Notes under the pieces: model-generated
The model's input: the letters and a program-made list of their open reading frames with translations, nothing else
The model's database searches: none
Told to the model about the DNA's origin: nothing
Translations under genes and position numbers: made by a program
Shown: positions 33,091-41,341 of the stretch, in pieces
How the letters are laid out: every line of letters begins with the position of its first letter
Position numbering within the stretch: position 1 is the stretch's first letter
From: Marinithermus hydrothermalis DSM 14884
GTDB lineage: Bacteria; Deinococcota; Deinococci; Deinococcales; Marinithermaceae
NCBI RefSeq assembly: GCF_000195335.1
Contig: NC_015387.1
Coordinates: 125,001-189,000 of the forward strand
Reading direction: 5' to 3'
Length of the DNA: 64,000 nucleotides

Positions 33091-33567
33091 ATGCGCATCG
33101 AGGAAAGCGTGCTGCCCGGCGTGGGGCGCAAGTACACGATCCACACCCGCTCCAACGACCGTCTGGTCGTCGTCGTGCACCACTCCGGGCGGCGGGAGGT
33201 GTACTTCTACCCGGACGCGCAGGAGGACCCCACCGCGACCCTGGAGCTCAGCGACGAAGAGGCCCGCGAGGTCGGCGCGATCCTCTCCGGGGTCCTCTTC
33301 CACCCTGAGGCGGTCGGGGAGGTCAAGACCCACCTCGCCCGCCAGACGATCGAATGGATCGAGATCCCGGCCGGCGCGCCCTGTGTGGGACGCCCCCTCA
33401 GCGCCTGCCAGCCCCAGGTCTCCGGCGCGCACGTGCTCGCGGTGCTGCGGGAAGGGGAGGCCCTGTTGCCCAACCCCCCGCCCGACACCCGCCTCGAGCC
33501 GGGCGACACCCTGGTCGTGGCCGGGCCACGCGAAGCGGTCGACGCCTTCAAACGCAGCTTGCAGTAG
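33091..33567 (+). CDS. KhtT-like regulatory subunit of K+/H+ antiporter
   Basis: 158 residues. The N-terminal half resembles KhtT (LPGVGRKYTIHTRSNDRLVVVVHHSGRREVYFY), and the C-terminal half is an RCK_C (TrkA-C) domain (IEIPAGAPCVGRPLS...VLAVLREGEALLPNPPPDTRLEPGDTLVVAGPREAVDAF). In Bacillus the pair KhtT-KhtU forms a K+/H+ antiporter gated by ligand or pH. The next gene, nine bases on, encodes the membrane subunit. Start 33091 has GGGAGG upstream. Confidence 0.88.
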   Translation: MRIEESVLPGVGRKYTIHTRSNDRLVVVVHHSGRREVYFYPDAQEDPTATLELSDEEAREVGAILSGVLFHPEAVGEVKTHLARQTIEWIEIPAGAPCVGRPLSACQPQVSGAHVLAVLREGEALLPNPPPDTRLEPGDTLVVAGPREAVDAFKRSLQ

Positions 33568-33576
33568 GAACCATCC

Positions 33577-34713
33577 ATGAGCGAATCGGTACTGGACTTC
33601 ACCCTGGCTGCCGCCTTGCTCGCGCTGGGAGCGGCCCTCGTGCACCGCTTCCGCTTCCCCCCGCTCCCCGCGTACCTCCTCGTGGGCCTCGCGATCGGCG
33701 CGCGGCTCGACGTGGAGGCCCTCGAGCCCCTGCCCAGCCTGGGCCTGCTCCTCCTCCTCTTCTCGGTCGGGCTCGAGTTCGGCCTGGACCGGCTCGGCAC
33801 CCTGGCCCGCTGGGGCACGCGCGCGGGCGGGTGGGACGCGCTCGCCCTGGTCGCCGGGAGTTTCCTCGGGTTGATCCTGGGACTGGACCTGTACGCCGCG
33901 GTGCTCCTCGGCGGCGTGCTCTACGCCTCCTCGAGCGCGGTGATCGCCAAGCTCATCATCGACCTGCGCCGCGCCGCGAGCCCGGAGAGCGAGGTGGCCC
34001 TCACCGTCCTGGTCTTCGAGGACCTGGTGATTGCCCTGGTCCTCGCCCTTTTCGGCGGGCACGGGGACCCCGCCGCCCTGGTCTGGGGGGTGGCGCTCGC
34101 GGCCGGGTACCTGGCCTTCACCCGCTGGGGTGCAGGGCGGCTCGTGCCCTGGGTGGAGCGCTTCTCCGACGAGCTCGTCCTTCTCCTCGGCGCGGCCTTC
34201 GTGACCGGCACCGCCACCCTCTTCCACGCGGTGGGAGCTTCCGGGGAGGTGGGCGCCTTCCTCGCAGGAGTAGTGGCCGCGGGGCTGGGGCTTCGCGAGC
34301 GGTTCGAGCACCTCTTTGCCCCCGTGCGGGACCTCGCGGTGGCCTTCTTCTTCCTCACGGTGGGCGCCCAAGCCCTCGGCCTCCTCGCGGGCCTCACCCT
34401 CCAGGCGGTCCTGCTCGTGGCGCTCGGAGTGCTCCTCAAGCTGGGGCTGGACTACCGCGCGGGCCGCGCCGCCGGGCTGGACGCCCGCCACAGCGCCCTC
34501 GCCGCGGCCTACCTCGTGCCGCGCGGGGAGTTCAACCTGATCCTGGGCGCCCTGGCCCTCCAGGCGGGGCAAACGCTCGTGGCGCAGGTCGCGGTCCTCT
34601 CCGTCCTGGTCACGGTGCCCTTGGGCGCCCTCCTCATCCGGTACGCCCCGGAGTGGACGCGGCGCCGGGCTACATCCACGCGAACGCCTAGCGTGAAAGG
34701 AGGTGAAGCATGA
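33577..34713 (+). CDS. CPA2-family cation:proton antiporter (KhtU/KefB-like)
   Basis: 378 residues, about 11-12 membrane helices. CPA2 features are visible: FPPLPAYLLVGLAIGARLD, LLLLFSVGLEFGLDRL, LYASSSAVIAKLIIDL, VLVFEDLVIALVLALF and SGEVGAFLAGVVAAGL. The soluble RCK partner is the separate upstream gene. It likely exports K+ in exchange for H+, balancing ions under heat or alkaline stress, which fits its place after two hsp20 genes. Its last codons carry an AAAGGAGG site for the next small gene. Confidence 0.9.
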   Translation: MSESVLDFTLAAALLALGAALVHRFRFPPLPAYLLVGLAIGARLDVEALEPLPSLGLLLLLFSVGLEFGLDRLGTLARWGTRAGGWDALALVAGSFLGLILGLDLYAAVLLGGVLYASSSAVIAKLIIDLRRAASPESEVALTVLVFEDLVIALVLALFGGHGDPAALVWGVALAAGYLAFTRWGAGRLVPWVERFSDELVLLLGAAFVTGTATLFHAVGASGEVGAFLAGVVAAGLGLRERFEHLFAPVRDLAVAFFFLTVGAQALGLLAGLTLQAVLLVALGVLLKLGLDYRAGRAAGLDARHSALAAAYLVPRGEFNLILGALALQAGQTLVAQVAVLSVLVTVPLGALLIRYAPEWTRRRATSTRTPSVKGGEA

Positions 34714-34982
34714 TCCGTGCCATACCTCAACCCCAAACGCGGCGAACACCCTTCGCTACGCGTCGTCGCGGCACGCAGGTGCTCCCCCGACGCCAGGCTT
34801 ACGCGCCGGCCCAACCCCAGGACCCGCGCCTGACCTACCTCACCCGCGTGTACACCGTGGACCGCGGGGTTGCACGGGAGCTCCTCGCCAGCCTCGAGGC
34901 CGCCGGTCAGGCCCAGCGCCTCTACCCGGAGGTCCTCGCCCGCGAGGCCTACGCCCCCCTCACCCCCTCCGGGGTGGGGTAA
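34710..34982 (+). CDS. small basic protein of unknown function
   Basis: 90 residues, not recognised. The N-terminal 35 residues are Arg/Gln/Pro-rich and probably unstructured; the C-terminal half forms a helix (GVARELLASLEAAGQAQRL). It is supported by a very good ribosome-binding site (AAAGGAGG, 5-6 bases before the ATG) and by ATGA overlap with the antiporter stop. It may be a regulatory subunit of the antiporter or an accessory of the heat-stress operon. Confidence 0.6.
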   Translation: MIRAIPQPQTRRTPFATRRRGTQVLPRRQAYAPAQPQDPRLTYLTRVYTVDRGVARELLASLEAAGQAQRLYPEVLAREAYAPLTPSGVG

Positions 34983-35049
34983 CGCCCCCGCGCTGCGGCT
35001 CGAGTGCGCTATCCTCTGAAACAAATCCCCTGGGTTTGGAGGTGCCCCT

Positions 35050-35892
35050 ATGGATATCTTCTTTCAGTTGTTCTGGCTTTTCTTTATCTTCTCGGCCTTG
35101 AGCCCCTATATCACGCAGCAGACCCTGTTCTCCGCCCGAGCGCGTAAGATCGCCGAGCTCGAGCGCAAGCGGGGCAGCCGCGTGATCACCCTGATCCACC
35201 GGCAGGAGTCCGTGAGCCTGTTGGGGATCCCCTTGAGCCGCTTCATCAACATCGACGACTCCGAGCAGGTCCTCCGCGCCATCCGCATGACCGACAAGGA
35301 CGTGCCGATCGACCTGGTGCTGCACACCCCGGGCGGGCTGGTCCTCGCGGCGGAGCAGATCGCGGAAGCCCTCAAGCGCCACCCCGCCAAGGTCACGGTC
35401 TTCGTGCCGCACTACGCCATGTCCGGCGGGACCCTGATCGCGCTGGCCGCGGACGAGATCGTGATGGACGAGAACGCGGTCCTCGGGCCGGTGGACCCCC
35501 AGCTCGGCCAGTACCCGGCGGCCTCCATCCTCAAGGTCCTCGAGACCAAGGACCCCAAGGACATCGAGGACCAGACCCTGATCCTCGCGGACGTGGCGCG
35601 GAAGGCCCTCGATCAGGTGAAGCGCACCGTGAAGGGCCTCCTCGCGGACAAGTTCGGGGAGGAGAAGGCCGAGGAGGTCGCCGCGCTCCTCAGCCAAGGC
35701 ACTTGGACGCACGACTACCCCATCAGCGTGGAGGAAGCGCGCGCGATGGGCCTGCCGGTCTCCACCCAGATGCCGGCCGAGGTGTACGCCCTCATGGACC
35801 TCTACCCGCAGGCGCACGGGGGCCGGCCCAGCGTGCAGTACGTCCCGATCCCCCAGCAGCGGGAAACCCCACGGCCTACGGGGCGTCGCTAG
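35050..35892 (+). CDS. membrane-anchored ClpP-fold serine protease, SDH/SppA-like
   Basis: 280 residues. An N-terminal hydrophobic anchor (FFQLFWLFFIFSALSPYI) is followed by a crotonase/ClpP-like fold. Substrate-loop segment LVLHTPGGLVLAAEQIAEAL and nucleophile segment HYAMSGGTLIALAADEIVMD match the serine dehydrogenase proteinase family, with Ser in MSGG as likely nucleophile; GPVDPQLGQYPA follows. It probably degrades membrane or misfolded proteins; natural substrates are unknown. GGAGGTG precedes the ATG and TATCCT lies near 35010. The 3' end overlaps prpB tail to tail by 17 bases. Confidence 0.85.
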   Translation: MDIFFQLFWLFFIFSALSPYITQQTLFSARARKIAELERKRGSRVITLIHRQESVSLLGIPLSRFINIDDSEQVLRAIRMTDKDVPIDLVLHTPGGLVLAAEQIAEALKRHPAKVTVFVPHYAMSGGTLIALAADEIVMDENAVLGPVDPQLGQYPAASILKVLETKDPKDIEDQTLILADVARKALDQVKRTVKGLLADKFGEEKAEEVAALLSQGTWTHDYPISVEEARAMGLPVSTQMPAEVYALMDLYPQAHGGRPSVQYVPIPQQRETPRPTGRR

Positions 35893-36775
35893 CCTCGCCC
35901 AGCGACCGGTCCAGCGCCTCGTACGCCGCGTACCCAAGGAGCGCGTACAGCTCCGCGCGGGTCTGCATCCGCGGCACCCAGCGGGCCGCGGACCCCTCCC
36001 GCCGCAGTGCGGCCAGCACCCCCTCCACCGCCTTCATCGCCGCGCGGAGCGCGGTGACCGGGAAGATCACGATCCGGTACCCCCACGCGAACAACCGCGC
36101 CGCGGGCACGAGCGGCGACCGCCCGAACTCCGTCATGTTCGCGAGGAGCGGGGCCCGCACGCGCCGGGCGAACGCCCGGAACTCCGCCGCGGACTCGAGC
36201 GCCTCCGGGAAGACCACGTCCGCCCCGGCCTTCAAGTACAACTCGGCGCGCGCCACGGCCGCCTCGAACCCCTCCGGGCCGCGCGCGTCGGTGCGCGCGA
36301 CGATCACCAGGTGCTCCCGCGCCCGGCGCGCCGCGGCGATTTTCTCGGCCATGACCTCCGCCGCGACCACCGCCTTGCCCGCCAGGTGGCCGCAGCGCTT
36401 GGGCATCACCTGGTCCTCGATCTGGATCGCCGCGGCCCCCACGGCCTCGAGCTCGCGCACCGCGCGCGCCACGTTGAGCGCCCCGCCGAACCCGGTGTCC
36501 GCGTCCACGATCACCGGGAGGTCCACCGCGCGCGTGACCCACCGCACCCCGTGCACCACGTCCTCGAGGGTCAACAGGCCCACGTCCGGCAGCCCCAGGC
36601 TCGCCGCGTACGCTCCCCCGGAGAAGTACAGCGCCTTAAACCCCTGCCGTTCGGCCTCGAGCGCCACGAGCGCGTTGAACACGCCGGGCGCGAGCAACGC
36701 CTCTTCCGCCTCCAGGTGCCGCCGGAGCCGAAGGGCGGCGGGTTCATTCGTCTTGGGTTTCACGAGCCAGCTCAC
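35876..36775 (-). CDS. prpB: 2-methylisocitrate lyase / isocitrate lyase-PEP mutase family
   Basis: 299 residues. TIM-barrel family enzyme with DADTGFGGALNV, the metal and active-site loop EDQVMPKRCGHLAGK (KRCGH holds the catalytic Cys), ARTDA and TEFGRSP. PrpB splits 2-methylisocitrate into pyruvate and succinate in propionate degradation. GTG start with AAGGAGG upstream, 14 bases after prpD. The related oxaloacetate and carboxyphosphonoenolpyruvate branches are less likely given KRCGH and the prpD neighbour. Confidence 0.85.
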   Translation of the reverse strand: MSWLVKPKTNEPAALRLRRHLEAEEALLAPGVFNALVALEAERQGFKALYFSGGAYAASLGLPDVGLLTLEDVVHGVRWVTRAVDLPVIVDADTGFGGALNVARAVRELEAVGAAAIQIEDQVMPKRCGHLAGKAVVAAEVMAEKIAAARRAREHLVIVARTDARGPEGFEAAVARAELYLKAGADVVFPEALESAAEFRAFARRVRAPLLANMTEFGRSPLVPAARLFAWGYRIVIFPVTALRAAMKAVEGVLAALRREGSAARWVPRMQTRAELYALLGYAAYEALDRSLGEASDAP

Positions 36776-36789
36776 CGGGCCTCCTTCGC

Positions 36790-38169
36790 TTACACCACCA
36801 TCCGCGCGGACAGCGCCCCGACCTCCCCTAGCGCCTCCAGCTCCCAGACCATTCCCTCCACGGCCTCGGCCTGCGCCGCGCTGAACATCCCCTGCACGTT
36901 CGCGCGGTACTTCGCGCGCACCTCCGCGTCGCTCATGGGGTTCGCCGCGTGCCCCCGCGGGTGGCGCACCTCCTGGGTCAGCATCCGGCCGTCCGTGGTG
37001 TGCACCGTGATGCGGTGGGGCACCCCCTCCGGGTACCCCCGGCTCAGCTCGGGGGCCTCCTCGAGGGTGACCTTCTCCGCGAGGAAGGCCCTAAGCCTCG
37101 GGTCCTGGATCCGCTCCGGGGCGAACGTCGCCCGGCTCACCGCCCCGTCCAGCAAGGCCACCGCGACGATGTAGGGGAGGGAGTGATCCGCGGTCTCCCG
37201 CGTCGTGGGGGCCCACTTCTCCGGGTCCTTCGCGATGATCTCGTAGGCCGTGCGGAAGGTCTCGATCCGCACCCTGGCGATCCGCTGGGGGTCCCCGAGG
37301 GCCTTGTGGAGTGCGAGGGCCGCCTCCACCGCGCTTTGGGCGTGGTACTCCACCGGCCAGCGCTTGAGGTGCGTCTTCAGGACAGCCGTGGGCGGATGGC
37401 CCGCCTCGAGGCCCGCGAACGCCGCCTCGTCAAAACCCGCGCCTCCCAGGAGCTGCTGCACGAACCCCATCTCGCCCTCGAACGCCTGGGGCGGGCCGGT
37501 CACCCCGTGCGCGGCGAGCGTGGCCGCGAACACCCCGCCCCGCGCGGCCGCGGCGGCCGCCGCGCCCTTCCACATGGAGAGCTCCCCCGCGCGCGTCGCG
37601 CGCATCGCGGCGTGCGGCACGACCGCGAGGGCCAGGGCGTGCTCGAGGGCCGCTGCCTCGAGGCCCAGCAGCCGGGAAGCCCCGAGCGCGGTGCCGATGG
37701 TGATGTAGTTCACGTGGTCCCAGCCGTGCGCCCGGAGGCTCGCCGCGTCGCAGAGCCGCACCGCGACCTCGTACGCGAGGGCCGCGGCGACGAGGAACGC
37801 CCGGCCATTCGCGCGCCGCCACTCGGCCACAGCGAAGAGCGCGGGGAGCATGTCGCTCGGGTGCAGCGGTTCCCTGGAGAGGTAGGTGTCGTTGTAGTCC
37901 AGGTACCGCACCAGCACGCCGTTCGCGAAGGCCGCGACCTCGGGCGCGGCGCGCGCGGGCGTGCCCCAGAGCCGGGCCCCTTCGGGGTGCGGCCGGGCGT
38001 ACGCCCAGGCCCGCGCGGCCTTGGGCAGCGCCTCCGTGAAGGCGGCGATGCCCACGCCGATCGAGTCCAGCACGCGCCGCTTGACCTCGTGCACCGTGGC
38101 GTCTGGAAGGTCCTCGTACCGCAGCTGCGCCGCGTACGCCGCGAAGCGCTTCAGGTACCGGTCCCCCAT
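36790..38169 (-). CDS. prpD: MmgE/PrpD family dehydratase (2-methylcitrate dehydratase-like)
   Basis: 459 residues. Family signatures: HEVKRRVLDSIGVGIAAF, VLVRYLDYNDTYLSREPLHPSDMLPALFAVAE, ITIGTALGASRLLGL, ELSMWKGAAAAAAARGG, LKRWPVEYHAQSAVEAAL and DHSLPYIVAVALLDG. PrpD dehydrates 2-methylcitrate to cis-2-methylaconitate. ATG 38169 overlaps the tctA stop (TGATG), so this enzyme is translationally coupled to a tricarboxylate transporter, suggesting action on an imported tricarboxylic acid. Confidence 0.88.
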   Translation of the reverse strand: MGDRYLKRFAAYAAQLRYEDLPDATVHEVKRRVLDSIGVGIAAFTEALPKAARAWAYARPHPEGARLWGTPARAAPEVAAFANGVLVRYLDYNDTYLSREPLHPSDMLPALFAVAEWRRANGRAFLVAAALAYEVAVRLCDAASLRAHGWDHVNYITIGTALGASRLLGLEAAALEHALALAVVPHAAMRATRAGELSMWKGAAAAAAARGGVFAATLAAHGVTGPPQAFEGEMGFVQQLLGGAGFDEAAFAGLEAGHPPTAVLKTHLKRWPVEYHAQSAVEAALALHKALGDPQRIARVRIETFRTAYEIIAKDPEKWAPTTRETADHSLPYIVAVALLDGAVSRATFAPERIQDPRLRAFLAEKVTLEEAPELSRGYPEGVPHRITVHTTDGRMLTQEVRHPRGHAANPMSDAEVRAKYRANVQGMFSAAQAEAVEGMVWELEALGEVGALSARMVV

Positions 38170-39686
38170 CACGCCTCCCCCTCCTCTCCCTGCGGTACCC
38201 GGACCCGGAAGAGGCGGCCCAACAGCCACGGGGCGATCAGGCTGAAGGCCGCAAGCGCCCACAGGGCGATGGCGATTGGGCTTCCGAACAGGATTCCAAG
38301 GTCCCCGTTGCTCAGCGCGAGCGCCCGGCGGAAGTTCACCTCCATGAGCGAGCCCAGGACCAGCCCCAGGATCACCGGGGCCAGGGGGAAGTCCATCCGA
38401 CGCATCAGGTACCCGAGGAGGCCGAACGCGCTCATGAGGAGCAGGTCGAAGGGGCTGTTGTTCACCGCGTACACCCCGATGAAGCTGATCGCCACCACCG
38501 CGGGCACCAAAAACCAGCGGGGCACGGTCAGGATCCGCACGAAAAGCCCCACGAGCGGCAGGTTCAGCACAAGGAGCATCAGGTTCCCGATGTACATCGA
38601 GGCGATCAGCCCCCAGACCACCTGGGGGTGCTGCTGGAACAGCAAGGGGCCCGGCACGATGTTCATGCCCATGAGCGCCCCGAGCAGCACCGCGGTCGTC
38701 CCGCTCCCGGGCACCCCCAGCGTCAACAAGGGGATCAACGCCCCGCCCGAGGCCGCGTTGTTCGCGGACTCCGGCGCGGCCACCCCCCGGATATCCCCCT
38801 TGCCGAAGGTCCCCTCCCGGTCGGAGTAGCGTTTTTCGAGGGTGTAGGAGATGAAGCTCGCGATCGAGGCCCCCGCCCCCGGAAGCACCCCGATGAAAAA
38901 CCCCAGGACGCTCCCCCGCAGGATCGCGCCCAGCGAGAAGACCAGCTCCTTAAGCGAGATGTAGGTCCGCTCGACCCGCGCGCGCACCGGCCGGATCAAC
39001 CGGCTCTCCTCGAGCAAGAACAGCACCTCGCTGATCGCGAACAACCCGATCGCCACCACCAAAAAATCCATCCCGTCGTACAGCTTGAGCTGCCCGAAGG
39101 TGTACCGGGGCACGGCGCTGCCCGGATCGAGCCCCACCGTGGCCAGCATCAGGCCGAGCAGCGTCGCGATCAGGGCCTTGGCCAGGTTCCTTCCGGCGAG
39201 GCTCGAGATCGTGGTCATCGCGAAGACCATGAGCGCGAAGTACTCCGCCGGCCCGAACCGGATCGCGAGCCGCGCGAGCCACGGCGCGAAGAACATCAAC
39301 CCGATCACCGACAGGGTCCCCGCGACGAACGAGCCGATCGCCGCGACCGCGAGGGCCGGACCGGCCCGGCCCTGGCGGGCCATCTGGTACCCGTCCAGCG
39401 TGGTGACGACCGAGGCGGTCTCGCCGGGGACGTTGAGCAGGATGCTCGTGGTGGACCCCCCGTACATGGCCCCGTAGTAGATGCCCGCGAGGAGGATCAG
39501 CGCGGACTCCGGCGGGAGCCGCAACGCGAAGGTGAGCGGCACCAACAGCGCCACCCCGCTGATCGGCCCGATCCCCGGCAGGACCCCGATCAGGGTCCCC
39601 ACGAGCGCGCCCATAAAGGCCAAGAGTAGGTTCAGGGGCTGGAGGGCCACCTCGAACCCCAGGGCGAGGAAGGATAGGACCTCCAT
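38169..39686 (-). CDS. tctA: tripartite tricarboxylate transporter, large permease TctA
   Basis: 505 residues, about 12 membrane helices. TctA-family motifs GTLIGVLPGIGPISGVALLVPL, GIYYGAMYGGSTTSILLNVPGE, GVLPGAGASIASFISYTLEKR and PLLTLGVPGSGTTAVLLGALMG are all present. With TctB and the binding protein TctC it imports citrate-like acids using an ion gradient. It starts directly after the tctB stop. Confidence 0.95.
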   Translation of the reverse strand: MEVLSFLALGFEVALQPLNLLLAFMGALVGTLIGVLPGIGPISGVALLVPLTFALRLPPESALILLAGIYYGAMYGGSTTSILLNVPGETASVVTTLDGYQMARQGRAGPALAVAAIGSFVAGTLSVIGLMFFAPWLARLAIRFGPAEYFALMVFAMTTISSLAGRNLAKALIATLLGLMLATVGLDPGSAVPRYTFGQLKLYDGMDFLVVAIGLFAISEVLFLLEESRLIRPVRARVERTYISLKELVFSLGAILRGSVLGFFIGVLPGAGASIASFISYTLEKRYSDREGTFGKGDIRGVAAPESANNAASGGALIPLLTLGVPGSGTTAVLLGALMGMNIVPGPLLFQQHPQVVWGLIASMYIGNLMLLVLNLPLVGLFVRILTVPRWFLVPAVVAISFIGVYAVNNSPFDLLLMSAFGLLGYLMRRMDFPLAPVILGLVLGSLMEVNFRRALALSNGDLGILFGSPIAIALWALAAFSLIAPWLLGRLFRVRVPQGEEGEA

Positions 39687-40121
39687 CTACCCTCCGAAGA
39701 CCCGCCCGACGGGCAGGGGGATCCCCAAGGCCCACACGAACAGCGCGTACAACCCCAAGGAGAGCGCGAGCGCGGCGGGAAAACTCGCCCGGGCCCGCCC
39801 CCCGAAGAGCAGGCCTAAAAACCCCACCTCGAGCGTGGTCGCGAGGATGAACCCCAGAGGCACGAGGAGGTACGCGTACCCCACCAGGCTCCCCAGGGCG
39901 AGCCCGGCGTTCAGCCAGACCGCCGCCTCGGGCCACGCCGGCTCGGGGTCCGGCCGCGCGAGGAGGTAGGTGCTCGTGAGGGCGAGGAGCCCCGCGAGGA
40001 GGAGCGGGAAGGCCTTGGGGCCTACCGGGTCCGTCACGAAACCGACCTTGAGGCGAACCGCCTCAAGGCCGTACCACAAGGCCAAACCCCAAAGGAGTGC
40101 GCCGACGATCCGGTCGGTCAT
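39687..40121 (-). CDS. tctB: tripartite tricarboxylate transporter, small permease TctB
   Basis: 144 residues with four predicted membrane helices, the usual TctB plan (VGPKAFPLLLAGLLALTSTYLL; YLLVPLGFILATTLEVGFLGLLFGGR). ATGA overlap with the tctC stop and direct abutment with tctA. Confidence 0.88.
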   Translation of the reverse strand: MTDRIVGALLWGLALWYGLEAVRLKVGFVTDPVGPKAFPLLLAGLLALTSTYLLARPDPEPAWPEAAVWLNAGLALGSLVGYAYLLVPLGFILATTLEVGFLGLLFGGRARASFPAALALSLGLYALFVWALGIPLPVGRVFGG

Positions 40122-41092
40122 TGGATCAGGCCGAGCTCCTCGGAGATCTCACGGATGGACTGGACCTGCTCCTTGACGAAGGCTTCGAACTCCGCCCCGA
40201 CCATGAAGAAGGGGGCCAGCCCGTTCTGCTCGCGCACCTCGGCCCACGCCTCCGACTGGCCGAGCTGGGTCAGGGCCTCCACCCAGAAGGCGTAAGCCTC
40301 CTCGGAGATTCCGGGCGGCGCGTAGAACCCGCGCCAGTTCGCGCCGATCACGTCCACGCCCAGCTCGCGCGCCGTGGGCACCTCCCCCAGCGCCGGGATC
40401 CGCTCGGGCGAGAGGACCGCCAGCACGCGGATGTTTCCGGCTTCCGCCTGGGCGACCACCTCGGAGACGTCCCCGGTAAAGGCCTGCACCCGGCCGCCCA
40501 GCAGCTCGATCATCGCCGAGCCGCCACTGCTAAAGGACACGTACCGGATCGACGCGAGGTCCGGAATGCCCGCGGCCCGCGCGAGCAACAGGACCTTCAA
40601 GTGGTCCCAACCCCCGGCCGCACTGCCACCCCCGAAGACGATCCCGTTAGGATCCGCCTTAAGGCGCTCGAGCAGCTCCGCGAGGGAGGTGATGGGGGAG
40701 TCCTGCGCCACGGCGATCACGCCGAAATCCGCGCCGAGCGCGCCGAGCCAGCGCACGTCGTCCGCGGTAAACTCCGCGTACAACCCCTGCGCGAGGCGCG
40801 TGGTGGTCGCGGTGCTCGCGGCCACCAAAAGGTTCTCGTCCCCCCGGCGTTGGGTGACCGCGTGGGCGAACCCCACCCCGCCCCCGCCGCCGGGCATGTT
40901 GGTCACCTTGATGGGGCCGGGCACGATCCCCAGCTCAGGGAGCAGCCGAGCCGCGATCACGCGGCAGGTGAAGTCCCAGCCCCCGCCGGGATCCGCCGGG
41001 GCGATGCACTCCACGTTTTTCGGCGTGAAGGCCAGCGCGCTGCCTGTAAGCGCGAGGGCCACCAGGGTACCCAGTACCGTGAACCGGTTCAT
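40118..41092 (-). CDS. tctC: tricarboxylate-binding periplasmic protein TctC (Bug family)
   Basis: 324 residues. A signal peptide (MNRFTVLGTLVALALTGSALA) and Bug-family fold: ECIAPADPGGGWDFTCRVIA, VTNMPGGGGGVGFAHAV, FSSGGSAMIELLGGRVQAFTG, RIPALGEVPTARELG. It delivers a carboxylic acid to TctAB. First gene of a tctCBA-prpD-prpB operon; GGGAGGCG precedes the ATG. TAGAAT at 41178-41183 (minus) is the likely -10. Confidence 0.92.
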   Translation of the reverse strand: MNRFTVLGTLVALALTGSALAFTPKNVECIAPADPGGGWDFTCRVIAARLLPELGIVPGPIKVTNMPGGGGGVGFAHAVTQRRGDENLLVAASTATTTRLAQGLYAEFTADDVRWLGALGADFGVIAVAQDSPITSLAELLERLKADPNGIVFGGGSAAGGWDHLKVLLLARAAGIPDLASIRYVSFSSGGSAMIELLGGRVQAFTGDVSEVVAQAEAGNIRVLAVLSPERIPALGEVPTARELGVDVIGANWRGFYAPPGISEEAYAFWVEALTQLGQSEAWAEVREQNGLAPFFMVGAEFEAFVKEQVQSIREISEELGLIQ

Positions 41093-41177
41093 ACGCCTCC
41101 CTTCTCCACCCCCAAGCCGGGGGAGGCCCGCACGTCAGCGCAACCCAAAAACAGGTTTGCTCGCGATGATGCAATCT

Positions 41178-41207
41178 ATTCTACACCACGCGTCCTCTCC
41201 CGCACAA
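41178..41207 (-). promoter_or_regulatory. probable promoter of tctCBA-prpDB
   Basis: Minus strand TTGTGC, 18-base spacer, TAGAAT. It would give a leader of about 80 nt. Confidence 0.5.
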
Positions 41208-41236
41208 CGCGGTAAAGCAACGCCCGCCGGGCCGTG

Positions 41237-41266
41237 TTGACAGGCCCCTCCCGCCGGGCGTAGGAT
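41237..41266 (+). promoter_or_regulatory. promoter of the Gfo/Idh gene
   Basis: TTGACA (41237-41242), 18-base spacer, TAGGAT (41261-41266). Divergent from the tct promoter. Confidence 0.7.
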
Positions 41267-41341
41267 TGCGCTACCCACGCGCGACACAGCCGAACCGCCG
41301 GCGCTCCTCCCAGCGGCCAGCGCGCGAGAGGGGAGGCGAAG

